From an uncultured Butyricicoccus sp. (GTDB lineage: Bacteria; Bacillota; Clostridia; Oscillospirales; Butyricicoccaceae), in the NCBI GenBank assembly GCA_944381965.1, contig CALWMO010000002.1, positions 1-50,081 on the forward strand: a stretch of DNA of 50,081 nt, read 5' to 3'. Under the pieces are notes generated by a model. It was not told the origin of the DNA. It searched no databases and saw only the letters and a list, made by a program, of their open reading frames with translations. Made by a program: the position numbers and the translations under genes. Shown here in pieces: positions 16,576-25,115 of this stretch (position 1 is its first letter; every line of letters begins with the position of its first letter).

Positions 16576-18387
16576 ATGATTCTTAAAAATCTAAAAATCA
16601 AGAAAAAATTGACTTGGGGTTTTGCAGTACCAGTCATAATGACACTAATTGTGCTGATATCTAGCAATTTACTAGTGGTAAATTTAAGAGGTGAGTGTAT
16701 AGACCTGCTTGATAATCATATGCGACTTGAAAACATGCTACTTAAATCCAAAGTAGAAAATAACTCAGTAGCACGTATTGTCAGCGATATGGTTATTGAT
16801 ACTACAGGTGTTAGTAGAGCTGAAAATCAGTCAAGTTTAGACACTGCAATCAAAAACATGGATACATATTTATCATATGTAGAAGATAATTATAGTGAGC
16901 TTTTAGATGATGGTAAAGAAGCTGAGTATGCAGATGCTGTTAGAGCTTGGAAAACAGAAGCTAACAATGTAGCTACTCTTACAAGCTTAGGAAATTTTGA
17001 GCAAGCTGAAATAGAATTAAAACAAAAAATTCAACCAGCTTTTGCAAACCTTACTGCAGTTGCAGAAGATATGGAAGTTAATATAGAAAAGCTTGTTAAT
17101 GAAAAGCGTGAATATTTACAAGTATTCTGTACAGTTGTAGTTGCAATATCTAATATAGTAATACTTTTAGCACTTGTTATGGTATTTATATTCGCAAAAC
17201 ATGTAGTTAGATCTATTGTAGACCCAACAAGTGAAATTCATAAGGCTATTATAGGTATGAGTGAAGGTGTACTTGATACCCCTGTTTACTATGAGTCAGA
17301 AGATGAAATCGGTGAAATGGCAGATGCACTACGTACAAGCCAAAATGTTCTTCGTAAGGCTTGCTCTGATATTTCTGATATCACATCAGCTATGGCAGAT
17401 GGTAAGTTCAATATAACTGTTGATAATAACCTACCAGGTGCATTCGTTTCTATTTCTGAATCTCTAAGCACTCTGCAAAAGAAGATGAATTCTATGATTG
17501 CTGGTGTTAAACGTTCTGTTGAGCAGGTTTCTGCAGGTGCAGAACAGGTTGCAAATGCTTCTCAAGCTCTTGCACAAGGTGCAACTGAGCAGGCTAGTGC
17601 TGTAGAACAGTTATCTGCAAGCATCAATGATATTTCTGAAGGTTCTCGTCAAAATGCTGAAGCTGCAAGAATCGCTCGTGAAAATGCAGACCAAGCTGGT
17701 GAGCAGAACCGTGCAAGTCAGGAACAAATGACTCAGATGATTGCTGCTATGGATGATATCACTGATAAATCTAAGGAAATTAGCAAAATTATTAAGACTA
17801 TTGAAGATATCGCATTCCAGACCAATATTCTTGCTCTGAATGCAGCTGTAGAAGCTGCTCGTGCAGGTTCTGCTGGTAAGGGCTTTGCTGTTGTTGCTGA
17901 TGAAGTTCGTAATCTTGCAAGTAAATCTGCTGAAGCTGCTAAAAACACCACAGCTCTTATCGAAGATTCTATCCGTGCGGTTGAACATGGTTCTAGCATA
18001 GCACATGCCGCTGCTGAAACTATCACTATCAGCACAGAACTTACTACACAAGCAGTGGATAAGATTACTCAAATTGCTCAGTCTGCAGAAAGCGAATCAG
18101 AGGCTATTGACCAAGTAACTCAAGGCATTGACCAGATTGCAACTGTTGTTCAGACTAACTCTGCAACAAGTGAAGAATCTGCAGCTGCAAGCGAAGAACT
18201 ATCTTCTCAGGCAAATGTAATGCGTCAAATTTTCTCATCATTTGAAGTTAATGATGATTCAAACTCTTTCGGTAGATTTGAACAAAAATTAACAGGCGGC
18301 AGCTTTAATGCAGGAGGTAATAGCCCACATATGGGCGATACCTTTTGCCAGTCCGACTACCAGTGTGATGACCTCGGTAAGTACTAA
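16576..18387 (+). CDS. Methyl-accepting chemotaxis protein
   Basis: A transmembrane chemoreceptor that signals through CheW and CheA. Domains of the 603-residue product: first membrane segment (about 14-34), extracellular four-helix-bundle-like sensor (about 35-185), second membrane segment (about 190-212), HAMP (about 213-265) and a long cytoplasmic coiled coil. The latter has the hairpin-tip consensus [20 protein letters not shown] and [13 protein letters not shown]. It ends with DDLGKY. The AAGGAAGG site precedes the ATG. The last 20 bases overlap a hemerythrin reading frame in the +1 frame, so the two may work together in oxygen response. The sensor ligand cannot be read from sequence. 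Confidence 0.92.
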   Translation: MILKNLKIKKKLTWGFAVPVIMTLIVLISSNLLVVNLRGECIDLLDNHMRLENMLLKSKVENNSVARIVSDMVIDTTGVSRAENQSSLDTAIKNMDTYLSYVEDNYSELLDDGKEAEYADAVRAWKTEANNVATLTSLGNFEQAEIELKQKIQPAFANLTAVAEDMEVNIEKLVNEKREYLQVFCTVVVAISNIVILLALVMVFIFAKHVVRSIVDPTSEIHKAIIGMSEGVLDTPVYYESEDEIGEMADALRTSQNVLRKACSDISDITSAMADGKFNITVDNNLPGAFVSISESLSTLQKKMNSMIAGVKRSVEQVSAGAEQVANASQALAQGATEQASAVEQLSASINDISEGSRQNAEAARIARENADQAGEQNRASQEQMTQMIAAMDDITDKSKEISKIIKTIEDIAFQTNILALNAAVEAARAGSAGKGFAVVADEVRNLASKSAEAAKNTTALIEDSIRAVEHGSSIAHAAAETITISTELTTQAVDKITQIAQSAESESEAIDQVTQGIDQIATVVQTNSATSEESAAASEELSSQANVMRQIFSSFEVNDDSNSFGRFEQKLTGGSFNAGGNSPHMGDTFCQSDYQCDDLGKY

Positions 18388-18787
18388 TCACTACCAGATG
18401 ACACCAGATATAGAAACTGGTAATGAACTTATTGACTCTGAGCATGTGCAGATTTTTGATGCAGTAAATAAACTTCTTTATGCTTGCTCAAATGGTCAAG
18501 GACGAGATAAAATAGTCTATACTGCAGAGTTTTTAGCAGTATATGTTAGCAAACATTTTTCTGATGAGGAAAAACTCCAGAGAAAATGTAAATATCCAAA
18601 TATGGAAAAACATCTTAAATTCCATACTCAATACAAAAAGGATGTTGCTAACTTTGTACTTAAAACTAAAACAGAAGGTGCGACAGTTCAAACCCTTGGT
18701 GAGCTTAATGGTCTTGCTAGTAAACTGATTAACCATATTCGTCAAGAGGATAAGCGTTTAGCTGCATATATTCGTAAAAAATCTTAA
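18368..18787 (+). CDS. Bacteriohemerythrin
   Basis: A four-helix, di-iron oxygen-binding protein. From the ATG at 18368 all seven expected iron ligands are present: H26 (IDSEH), H63 and E67 (KHFSDEE), H82 and H86 (HLKFH), H123 and D128 (HIRQED), giving 139 residues, the usual length. The reading frame is open back to an ATG at 18308 within the MCP gene, and another ATG lies at 18398; none has a good ribosome site, so translation is probably coupled to the MCP stop at 18387. Single-domain hemerythrins store or deliver oxygen, and fused ones (Desulfovibrio DcrH) sense it for chemotaxis. Adjacency to the MCP suggests an aerotaxis link, which is inference. Confidence 0.87.
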   Translation: MTSVSTNHYQMTPDIETGNELIDSEHVQIFDAVNKLLYACSNGQGRDKIVYTAEFLAVYVSKHFSDEEKLQRKCKYPNMEKHLKFHTQYKKDVANFVLKTKTEGATVQTLGELNGLASKLINHIRQEDKRLAAYIRKKS

Positions 18788-18798
18788 TTGAAATCTAT

Positions 18799-18842
18799 AA
18801 AAACGACACAGACTTTTAATATGTTCTGTGTCGTTTTTTTTT
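18799..18842 (+). terminator. Rho-independent terminator after the hemerythrin gene
   Basis: A 13-bp perfect stem, AAAACGACACAGA / TCTGTGTCGTTTT, encloses a 12-base loop and leads into a T run. It ends the FtsE-like/MCP/hemerythrin unit. Confidence 0.9.
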
Positions 18843-18914
18843 CTTTTATAAATAAATTATGCCACTATAAGGCGAAATTTATACAATATTAAAATTCGCT
18901 TAACAGCTTTTTCA

Positions 18915-18943
18915 TTGCATATAAGAAAAACAAATGTTAAAAT
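18915..18943 (+). promoter_or_regulatory. Probable sigma-A promoter of the methyltransferase-ecf-truA-clpE unit
   Basis: TTGCAT and TAAAAT are separated by exactly 17 bases, 44 bases before the methyltransferase ATG. It lies just downstream of the hemerythrin terminator and heads a long co-directional gene run. Confidence 0.6.
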
Positions 18944-18986
18944 AGTAGAGTATGATTAAAATAATATAAAGCGAGGATTATAATAG

Positions 18987-19850
18987 ATGTGGATTGCAAA
19001 GGATTGGTCGGATTATAGGATTTTAGACTGCGGTGGGGGTGAAAAGGTAGAAAAGTGGGCAGATTATACACTTGTTCGCCCTGACCCTCAAGCAATTTGG
19101 AATAGAACAGAGGGCGTTAAGGCTTGGGATAAAGCTAATGCAATATATCACCGTTCAAAGTCAGGCGGAGGTCAATGGGAAATTAAAAAGCTTCCTGCTC
19201 AGTGGACTGTTTCTTATAAAGAACTGACTTTTAATTTAAAGCCTATGTCATTTAAGCACACAGGTCTATTCCCAGAACAGGCTGCTAACTGGAATTTCAT
19301 TATGGAAAAAATAAGAAATGCAGGCAGACCTATAAATGTGCTTAATTTATTTGCATACACAGGCGGTGCTACTCTCGCCGCCGCCGCCGCTGGTGCTAGT
19401 GTATGTCATGTTGATGCATCAAAAGGCATGACACAATGGGCAAGAGAAAATGCAGCATCTTCTGGTCTTGGAGACAAGCCTATTCGCTGGATTGTAGATG
19501 ATTGTAAAAAGTTTGTTCAGCGTGAAATCCGCCGTGGCAGAAAATATGATGCAATTATTATGGACCCTCCTTCTTATGGCAGAGGACCTTCAGGTGAAAC
19601 TTGGAAAATTGAAGAAGATGTTGCAGACTTTGTTGAGCTGACTATGCAGCTTTTAAGTGATAAACCACTGTTTGTTATTATCTCTAGCTATTCAACTGGT
19701 CTTGCACCTTCTGTTATGTCGTATCTTTTAGGTATTACAGCTGGTAAAAAGCATAAAGGTACTATTGAAGCAGAGGAGTTAGGTCTGCCGGTAGATTCAA
19801 CTGGTCTTGTACTTCCTTGCGGTTCTTCTGCTAGATTTATAGGTGAATAA
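18987..19850 (+). CDS. RlmI/RlmK-like SAM-dependent RNA methyltransferase
   Basis: The 287-residue product belongs to the class I methyltransferases related to RlmI and RlmK, which modify 23S rRNA bases. The SAM site reads VLNLFAYTGGATLAAAAAGA, followed by the acidic CHVDASKG and the catalytic-type motif IIMDPPSYGRG. The N-terminal part FKHTGLFPEQAANW is also typical. The PUA domain of full-length RlmI is absent, so the exact rRNA position cannot be predicted. It is the first gene after a sigma-A-type promoter and precedes ecfA1 by 3 bases. Confidence 0.85.
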   Translation: MWIAKDWSDYRILDCGGGEKVEKWADYTLVRPDPQAIWNRTEGVKAWDKANAIYHRSKSGGGQWEIKKLPAQWTVSYKELTFNLKPMSFKHTGLFPEQAANWNFIMEKIRNAGRPINVLNLFAYTGGATLAAAAAGASVCHVDASKGMTQWARENAASSGLGDKPIRWIVDDCKKFVQREIRRGRKYDAIIMDPPSYGRGPSGETWKIEEDVADFVELTMQLLSDKPLFVIISSYSTGLAPSVMSYLLGITAGKKHKGTIEAEELGLPVDSTGLVLPCGSSARFIGE

Positions 19851-19853
19851 ACT

Positions 19854-20699
19854 ATGTCTGAAATTATTAAAACTGAAAATTTAACATATGCATATCATGA
19901 TGAAAATGGCAATGAAAAATATGCATTAAACGGTGTTGACTTGTCTATTAAACGTGGTCAGTTCGTTGCTGTTTTAGGGCATAATGGTTCGGGTAAGTCG
20001 ACACTTGCAGGACATTTTAATGCTATACGTCTGCCAAGCGGTGGCAAGGTTTATGTTGATATGATGGATACATCAGATGAGAGCAAAATCTATGATATCA
20101 GACGCACTTGTGCTATGGTTTTCCAAAATCCAGATAATCAGATAGTTGCGACTGTTGTTGAGGAAGATGTAGCGTTTGCTCTTGAAAATATGGGTGTGCC
20201 ACCTGAGGAAATCCGCAGACGTGTTGACGATGCTTTAAAATCTGTCGGTATGTATGAATATAGAGGTCATGCACCTCATAAGCTGTCTGGCGGTCAAAAA
20301 CAAAGGGTTGCAATCGCTGGTGTCATTGCAATGATGCCTAGATGTATTGTATTTGATGAGCCTACCGCAATGCTTGACCCTTCGGGACGTAAAGAGGTTA
20401 TGAAGGTTATATGTGAACTAAACAAGCATTTTGGTATAACTGTAATACTTATAACCCACCATATGGACGAGGCTATTATGGCTGACCGAGTGGTTGTTAT
20501 GCATAAAGGTAAAGTTATTATGGACGGTACACCAAAACAAATATTTACAAATGTAGATAAGCTCAAAGATGCCAGTCTTACAGTACCACAAACTATTGAG
20601 GTTTTATATGAGCTAAACAACAGCTCAAATGCAAATTTACCAATTGATGCTATGAATATCTGTGAATGTGCAGATATTTTACAGAGTTATTTAAAATAA
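19854..20699 (+). CDS. ecfA1: Energy-coupling factor transporter ATPase EcfA1
   Basis: One of two ABC ATPases that power group II ECF vitamin importers together with EcfT and exchangeable S components. The 281-residue product carries Walker [16 protein letters not shown], the Q loop in [10 protein letters not shown], signature [13 protein letters not shown] and Walker [14 protein letters not shown], with the C-terminal extension typical of EcfA. It follows the methyltransferase by 3 bases and precedes ecfA2 by 15 bases. No S component lies nearby, so this is the shared energising module. Confidence 0.94.
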   Translation: MSEIIKTENLTYAYHDENGNEKYALNGVDLSIKRGQFVAVLGHNGSGKSTLAGHFNAIRLPSGGKVYVDMMDTSDESKIYDIRRTCAMVFQNPDNQIVATVVEEDVAFALENMGVPPEEIRRRVDDALKSVGMYEYRGHAPHKLSGGQKQRVAIAGVIAMMPRCIVFDEPTAMLDPSGRKEVMKVICELNKHFGITVILITHHMDEAIMADRVVVMHKGKVIMDGTPKQIFTNVDKLKDASLTVPQTIEVLYELNNSSNANLPIDAMNICECADILQSYLK

Positions 20700-20714
20700 A
20701 AGAGGATTAAGAAC

Positions 20715-21581
20715 GTGTCTTATATTTTAGAAGTAATGGACTTGACTCAAGTTTATTCAGCAGGTACCCCATTTGAACGCATGGCTCTTGACCATGTGAG
20801 TTTACAAGTTAAAAAAGGCGAAATTCTGGGTATAATCGGTCATACTGGTTCGGGTAAATCCACTCTTATTCAGCATTTAAACGGTCTTTTAAAACCCACA
20901 TCAGGCGAGGTTTTATTAGATGGTAAGTCAATCTGGAATGAAAAGGGCAAATGCGATAAAAATACCCGTTTTCGTGTAGGACTTGTATTTCAGTATCCAG
21001 AATATCAGCTTTTTGAAGAAACTATTGCAAAAGATATAGCTTTTGGCCCTAGCAATATGGGACTTTCTGAAAGTGAAATAAATGACAGAGTTCGTGAGGC
21101 TATGGCTTTTGTAGGACTTGATGACAGTATGAGAGATATTTCTCCGTTTGCTCTTTCGGGTGGTCAAAAACGTAGAGTTGCAATAGCAGGTATAATTGCT
21201 ATGCGTCCTGATGTTTTAGTGCTTGATGAGCCTACTGCTGGCTTAGACCCTGCTGGTCGTGATGAGATTTTCGAGCAAATTTTGCAATATCATAAGCAAA
21301 GTGGTGCTACAATATTATTTGTGACTCACTCAATGGAAGATGCTGCAAAAATGAGTGACCGTATGCTTGTTATGAACCATGCCAAAATAATGCTTATAGG
21401 TACACCTAAAGAGGTTTTCTCTCATACAGATGAAATTATTAAAGCTGGACTTGATATTCCAGAGATAACAAAGGTAATGTTAGAGCTTAAAAACAGAGGT
21501 TTTGATGTTGATACCTCAGTTTTTACAGTTAAAGATGCCATAAAAGCTTTAAATGCATATAAGGAGGGGAAACTATGCTAA
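20715..21581 (+). CDS. ecfA2: Energy-coupling factor transporter ATPase EcfA2
   Basis: Second ATPase of the ECF core. Walker A is GHTGSGKSTLIQHLNG, Q loop VFQYPEYQLFEETI (the EcfA2-type FEET segment), signature LSGGQKRRVAIAG and Walker B VLVLDEPTAGLDP. The start is GTG with AGAGGAT upstream. The 3' end overlaps ecfT by 7 bases, and a GGAGGGG ribosome site for ecfT lies inside the ecfA2 coding sequence, indicating coupled expression. Confidence 0.94.
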   Translation: MSYILEVMDLTQVYSAGTPFERMALDHVSLQVKKGEILGIIGHTGSGKSTLIQHLNGLLKPTSGEVLLDGKSIWNEKGKCDKNTRFRVGLVFQYPEYQLFEETIAKDIAFGPSNMGLSESEINDRVREAMAFVGLDDSMRDISPFALSGGQKRRVAIAGIIAMRPDVLVLDEPTAGLDPAGRDEIFEQILQYHKQSGATILFVTHSMEDAAKMSDRMLVMNHAKIMLIGTPKEVFSHTDEIIKAGLDIPEITKVMLELKNRGFDVDTSVFTVKDAIKALNAYKEGKLC

Positions 21582-22378
21582 AAGATATAACTTTAGGTCA
21601 ATTTTTCCCAGGTAATAGCATAGTTCATAGAACCGACCCACGAGTTAAAATAGTTATCGTTATTGCAATGATTGTGTCATTACTGCTTGCATCAGGCGTA
21701 TTTTCTTATGCTTTAATGGCTATTTATCTTTTGCTTATTATTGCTGTTTCCAAAGTGCATTTTAAAATGGTTGTGCGTGGTCTTAAACCTATTGTTACGA
21801 TTGTAATTATCACAGCTATTTTAAATATATTTTATACAGCGGGTGATGTCATTTGGCAATGGGGATTTTTGCATATAACAAAGCAGGGTATTTATGCCGC
21901 TATTGAAATGGTAGTACGCATTATGCTGCTTATTATCGGTACATCAATGCTCACCTATACTACATCACCTATTGACCTTACAGAAGGTCTTGAAAGACTT
22001 ATGTCACCACTAAAAAAAATACATGTGCCAGTGCATGAGCTTGCAATGGTTATGTCTATTGCACTTCGTTTTATTCCTACTCTTATCGAGGAAACCGAAA
22101 AAATTATTTCGGCTCAAAAGGCAAGAGGTGCAGATTTTGAAACAGGCAGTATACTAAAACGTGCAAAGGCTATGGTGCCTATTTTAGTGCCATTATTTAT
22201 CTCATCTATTAGACGAGCAGAAGAACTTGCAACTGCTATGGAATGCCGTTTATATCGTGGAGATGTTGGCAGAACTCGTATGAAACAACTTAAAATTTGC
22301 AGTGTAGATTATATTTCCATTGGTGTTTCAATAATAGTGTTTGCTTGTACTATTATTTTAGGTCGTTTTGGTTTATAA
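21575..22378 (+). CDS. ecfT: Energy-coupling factor transporter transmembrane protein EcfT
   Basis: EcfT is the integral membrane subunit that joins the two ATPases to S components. The 267-residue product has about five hydrophobic segments (for example near 25-65 and 70-90) and the two Ala-Arg-Gly-type coupling helices: KARGADFETGS, and ECRLYRG further on. These contact the grooves in EcfA1 and EcfA2. The gene overlaps ecfA2 and is followed by truA after 12 bases, the usual arrangement in Firmicutes (ecfA1-ecfA2-ecfT-truA). Confidence 0.93.
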   Translation: MLKDITLGQFFPGNSIVHRTDPRVKIVIVIAMIVSLLLASGVFSYALMAIYLLLIIAVSKVHFKMVVRGLKPIVTIVIITAILNIFYTAGDVIWQWGFLHITKQGIYAAIEMVVRIMLLIIGTSMLTYTTSPIDLTEGLERLMSPLKKIHVPVHELAMVMSIALRFIPTLIEETEKIISAQKARGADFETGSILKRAKAMVPILVPLFISSIRRAEELATAMECRLYRGDVGRTRMKQLKICSVDYISIGVSIIVFACTIILGRFGL

Positions 22379-22390
22379 GGAGGGCAAAAT

Positions 22391-23197
22391 TTGAAAAATA
22401 TTGCTTTAATCTTATCCTATGACGGAACTAATTATCATGGTTGGCAAACTCAAAAAAATGGAGCTACTATTCAGCAGACACTTACAGAGGCTATAAATCA
22501 AATTTTAAAATGTGATACTTATGTTTCTGGTGTAGGCAGAACAGATGCAGGCGTTCATGCAAGAAAATATGTTGCAAACTTTAAAGCAGACTGTACAATC
22601 CCGCTCCAGCGTTTACCGCTTGCTATAAATGCGGTTTTACCAGAGGATATAACCGTATTAAATGCAGTAGAGGTAAATGATGATTTTGATGCAAGATTTA
22701 ACTGCACTAAAAAAGAATATGCTTACTATATATATTCTTCCAAGATAAATGACCCATTTTTATCTAAAAGAGCATACCGCACAACTTATCCATTAGATGT
22801 AAGTAAAATGAATGAGGGTGCACAGTTTTTTGTAGGTACGCATGATTTTGCATCTGTTCGTTCAGTAGGTACACCTGTTAAATCAACTGTGCGAACTATT
22901 TTTCATTGTCAGGCTGAATATGTAGAAAACCATAATTTTGTTATGCAAAATGATGATACAAAACTAATTCGCATAAGAGTTTGCGGAGATGGATTTTTAT
23001 ATAATATGGTTCGTGCTATTTCAGGTACACTTATGCATGTTGGAAGTGGTAAAATAAAACCAGAGCAAGTTAAAGAGGTTTTACTCTCTTGTGATAGAGC
23101 AAGTGCAGGGCCTACACTTCCAGCTCATGGACTTTATATGAATAGACTTTGGTATGATGATACATATGAGTTAAAATCATATAAGCTAGATGTATAA
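22391..23197 (+). CDS. truA: tRNA pseudouridine(38-40) synthase TruA
   Basis: TruA converts uridines 38-40 of the tRNA anticodon arm to pseudouridine. The 268-residue product shows LSYDGTNYHGWQ at the start, the catalytic Asp in GRTDAGVHA, and FLYNMVRAISGTLM and the final GLYMNRLWYD of the family. The start is TTG, 8 bases after AAGGAGGG. The sequence just after the first quarter keeps the expected YYIYS strand. It sits in its standard place after ecfT. Confidence 0.95.
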   Translation: MKNIALILSYDGTNYHGWQTQKNGATIQQTLTEAINQILKCDTYVSGVGRTDAGVHARKYVANFKADCTIPLQRLPLAINAVLPEDITVLNAVEVNDDFDARFNCTKKEYAYYIYSSKINDPFLSKRAYRTTYPLDVSKMNEGAQFFVGTHDFASVRSVGTPVKSTVRTIFHCQAEYVENHNFVMQNDDTKLIRIRVCGDGFLYNMVRAISGTLMHVGSGKIKPEQVKEVLLSCDRASAGPTLPAHGLYMNRLWYDDTYELKSYKLDV

Positions 23198-23211
23198 AAG
23201 GAGGCTGAGAG

Positions 23212-24444
23212 ATGCCACAAAAGGCAAAATCACTTCGTATGGCGAGAAATGAACGACGAAGAAAGATTATAAACTCACCAGACCGCAGACTTAGATTTGT
23301 GGCAAAAATGCGTCGTTTGGTAGGTATAATGATTATTGTTATAAGTGCATTGACCATTACAATAAATGGCTCTAAAATAAATGCAAACTCTATATCTCAA
23401 TTTATAGGCTATTTCTGGGCAGGTATTGATGATGCACAAGAAGGCAATTATATTGATTATCAGTCAATAAATGCATCAATTGTAAAAGCATTTAACCAAG
23501 GTGTTGTAGTGGCAGATAATGACTCTATGAGTATTTTAACATCTGGTGGAGTTAGGCTTAAAACTAGTCTTGGTTATACATCACCTGCACTTTTGACATC
23601 TGAACGTTATGTGCTTGCATATGATAAAAATGGTAATGAGGCGGTTTTAACTTCAAATGTAGCCGAAGCAAGCAGACAAAAAACCGAATCATCTATTTTA
23701 ACAGCTACGGTTGGCGAGACAGGTGATTATGCTCTTATAACAAATGAATCAGGTTATAAAACTGCTATAACCGTTTATACAAGCGGTGGCAAACAGCGTT
23801 TTAAATGGGCTAGTCCTGATTATTACTTTGTATCTTGTGCAATCTCACCAGATGGCAGTAAACTAGCTGTGGCATCATTCGGCATTACAGAGGATGCAAA
23901 ACTTGAAGGAAAACTGTTTTTGCGTGATTTAAGCAATGAAAAGAATGTAAAAGAAGTATCACTTGAATCTAATGTGCCACTTGCAGTTAGATTTTTAGAT
24001 AATTCATCTGTTGTTGTAATTGGCGATTATTCAACAAGTGTTATAAACCAAAAAGGTCAAATTGTAGACCAGCTTACATATACAGCAGATGATTTAACTG
24101 CGTTTTCATTTAGCACAAATGAGCTTGTAATTGCTTTGCGTTCATACTCATCTAATGCACGAACAGCAGTTTATATTATCGGTTCACATGGTGTGAGCAA
24201 CAATATACTTGAAATTCCACAGGAAATTCAAGCCATAGATTATGATGGCTCTAGAATAGCTGTGTTAACATCAAGTGGACTCATAGTTTATAATTCATCT
24301 ATGAGTGCTTTATGGCGAAATGAAAGTGCAGTTGGTGCAGGGGCAATAAATTTGGCAAATGATGGCGGTGTATGGCTTATATATTCAAAACAAGCCGAAC
24401 ACGTTTCGACATCATCAGATACATCAGAGGATTTAAAATCATGA
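23212..24444 (+). CDS. DUF5711 family membrane-anchored beta-propeller-like protein
   Basis: The 410-residue product has a basic cytoplasmic N-terminus, one membrane segment (about 41-58) and a long extracytoplasmic part. That part holds repeated four-strand blades (for example the stretches with ISPDGSKLAVASF and LDNSSVVVIGD), so a WD40/quinoprotein-like propeller is likely. This is the DUF5711 type, found in Clostridia beside cvpA. No enzyme motif is seen. Its stop codon overlaps the cvpA start by four bases. Function is unknown to me; it may be an envelope scaffold or sensor. Confidence 0.75.
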   Translation: MPQKAKSLRMARNERRRKIINSPDRRLRFVAKMRRLVGIMIIVISALTITINGSKINANSISQFIGYFWAGIDDAQEGNYIDYQSINASIVKAFNQGVVVADNDSMSILTSGGVRLKTSLGYTSPALLTSERYVLAYDKNGNEAVLTSNVAEASRQKTESSILTATVGETGDYALITNESGYKTAITVYTSGGKQRFKWASPDYYFVSCAISPDGSKLAVASFGITEDAKLEGKLFLRDLSNEKNVKEVSLESNVPLAVRFLDNSSVVVIGDYSTSVINQKGQIVDQLTYTADDLTAFSFSTNELVIALRSYSSNARTAVYIIGSHGVSNNILEIPQEIQAIDYDGSRIAVLTSSGLIVYNSSMSALWRNESAVGAGAINLANDGGVWLIYSKQAEHVSTSSDTSEDLKS

Positions 24445-25094
24445 ATGAATTATCTTTAGAGAGTTTTAATAATTTGGATTTAATAAATAATTTAGGTTTC
24501 TTAAAAAATATATTAAATCTATCAGACATTATAATTGTTTTGGTTGTAATCTATGGTGCTATTATAGGTTATAAAAAAGGATTAGTCAGAACTGTTGTTG
24601 GCAGTATTAGAGCAGTTGTGTCTATGTTTGGTGCAACTATAATCTCAAGAATAATTGCACCAATAATTGCACCTAAAATCGTAACACCTATTGTAAACGA
24701 GGTTTTTAAAACTCAATTAGGTGAGGTAACTAATTTAGCACCTGAAATTGCAGCACAAATTCAAAATAATATACTGCAAATAGCCACACCTATCGCACAA
24801 AGTATCGCTTTTTCAGTTGTATTTTTTATCAGTATGTTTATAATTAACATTGTGCTTAAAGTATTTACAAAAACAATGAGCATACTTACAAGGTTACCAG
24901 TAATAAGCACACTTAATAGAATTTGTGGTCTTGTACTAGGTGCAGCAGTGGCTATAATACTATGCATAGCTGCTCTTTACTTGCTTAAAAAATTTGCACC
25001 TGAAATCTTTGGTGTAAACGGCTATTTATCACCACAAAATGTGGCTAAAACAAGTATAACTGCATATTTACTTGGCTTATTGCCAAGTGTATGA
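24441..25094 (+). CDS. CvpA family membrane protein
   Basis: The 217-residue product has four predicted hydrophobic segments and the CvpA-like feature VVIYGAIIGYKKGLVRTVVG near the N-terminus. CvpA-type proteins were named for colicin V production and are now linked to envelope integrity. The frame is open back to 24372, but the ATG at 24441 forms an ATGA overlap with the upstream stop codon, with CAGAGGA upstream, and gives the normal family start. It is co-directional with the next gene after 21 bases. Confidence 0.8.
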   Translation: MNELSLESFNNLDLINNLGFLKNILNLSDIIIVLVVIYGAIIGYKKGLVRTVVGSIRAVVSMFGATIISRIIAPIIAPKIVTPIVNEVFKTQLGEVTNLAPEIAAQIQNNILQIATPIAQSIAFSVVFFISMFIINIVLKVFTKTMSILTRLPVISTLNRICGLVLGAAVAIILCIAALYLLKKFAPEIFGVNGYLSPQNVAKTSITAYLLGLLPSV

Positions 25095-25115
25095 TTTTTT
25101 TAAGGAGAGAATTAC

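Noticed and set aside
18308-18387. Frameshift error joining MCP and hemerythrin
   Set aside because: Not accepted as an error: the MCP ends in a plausible DDLGKY tail and hemerythrin has a complete domain. It is listed as a finding instead.
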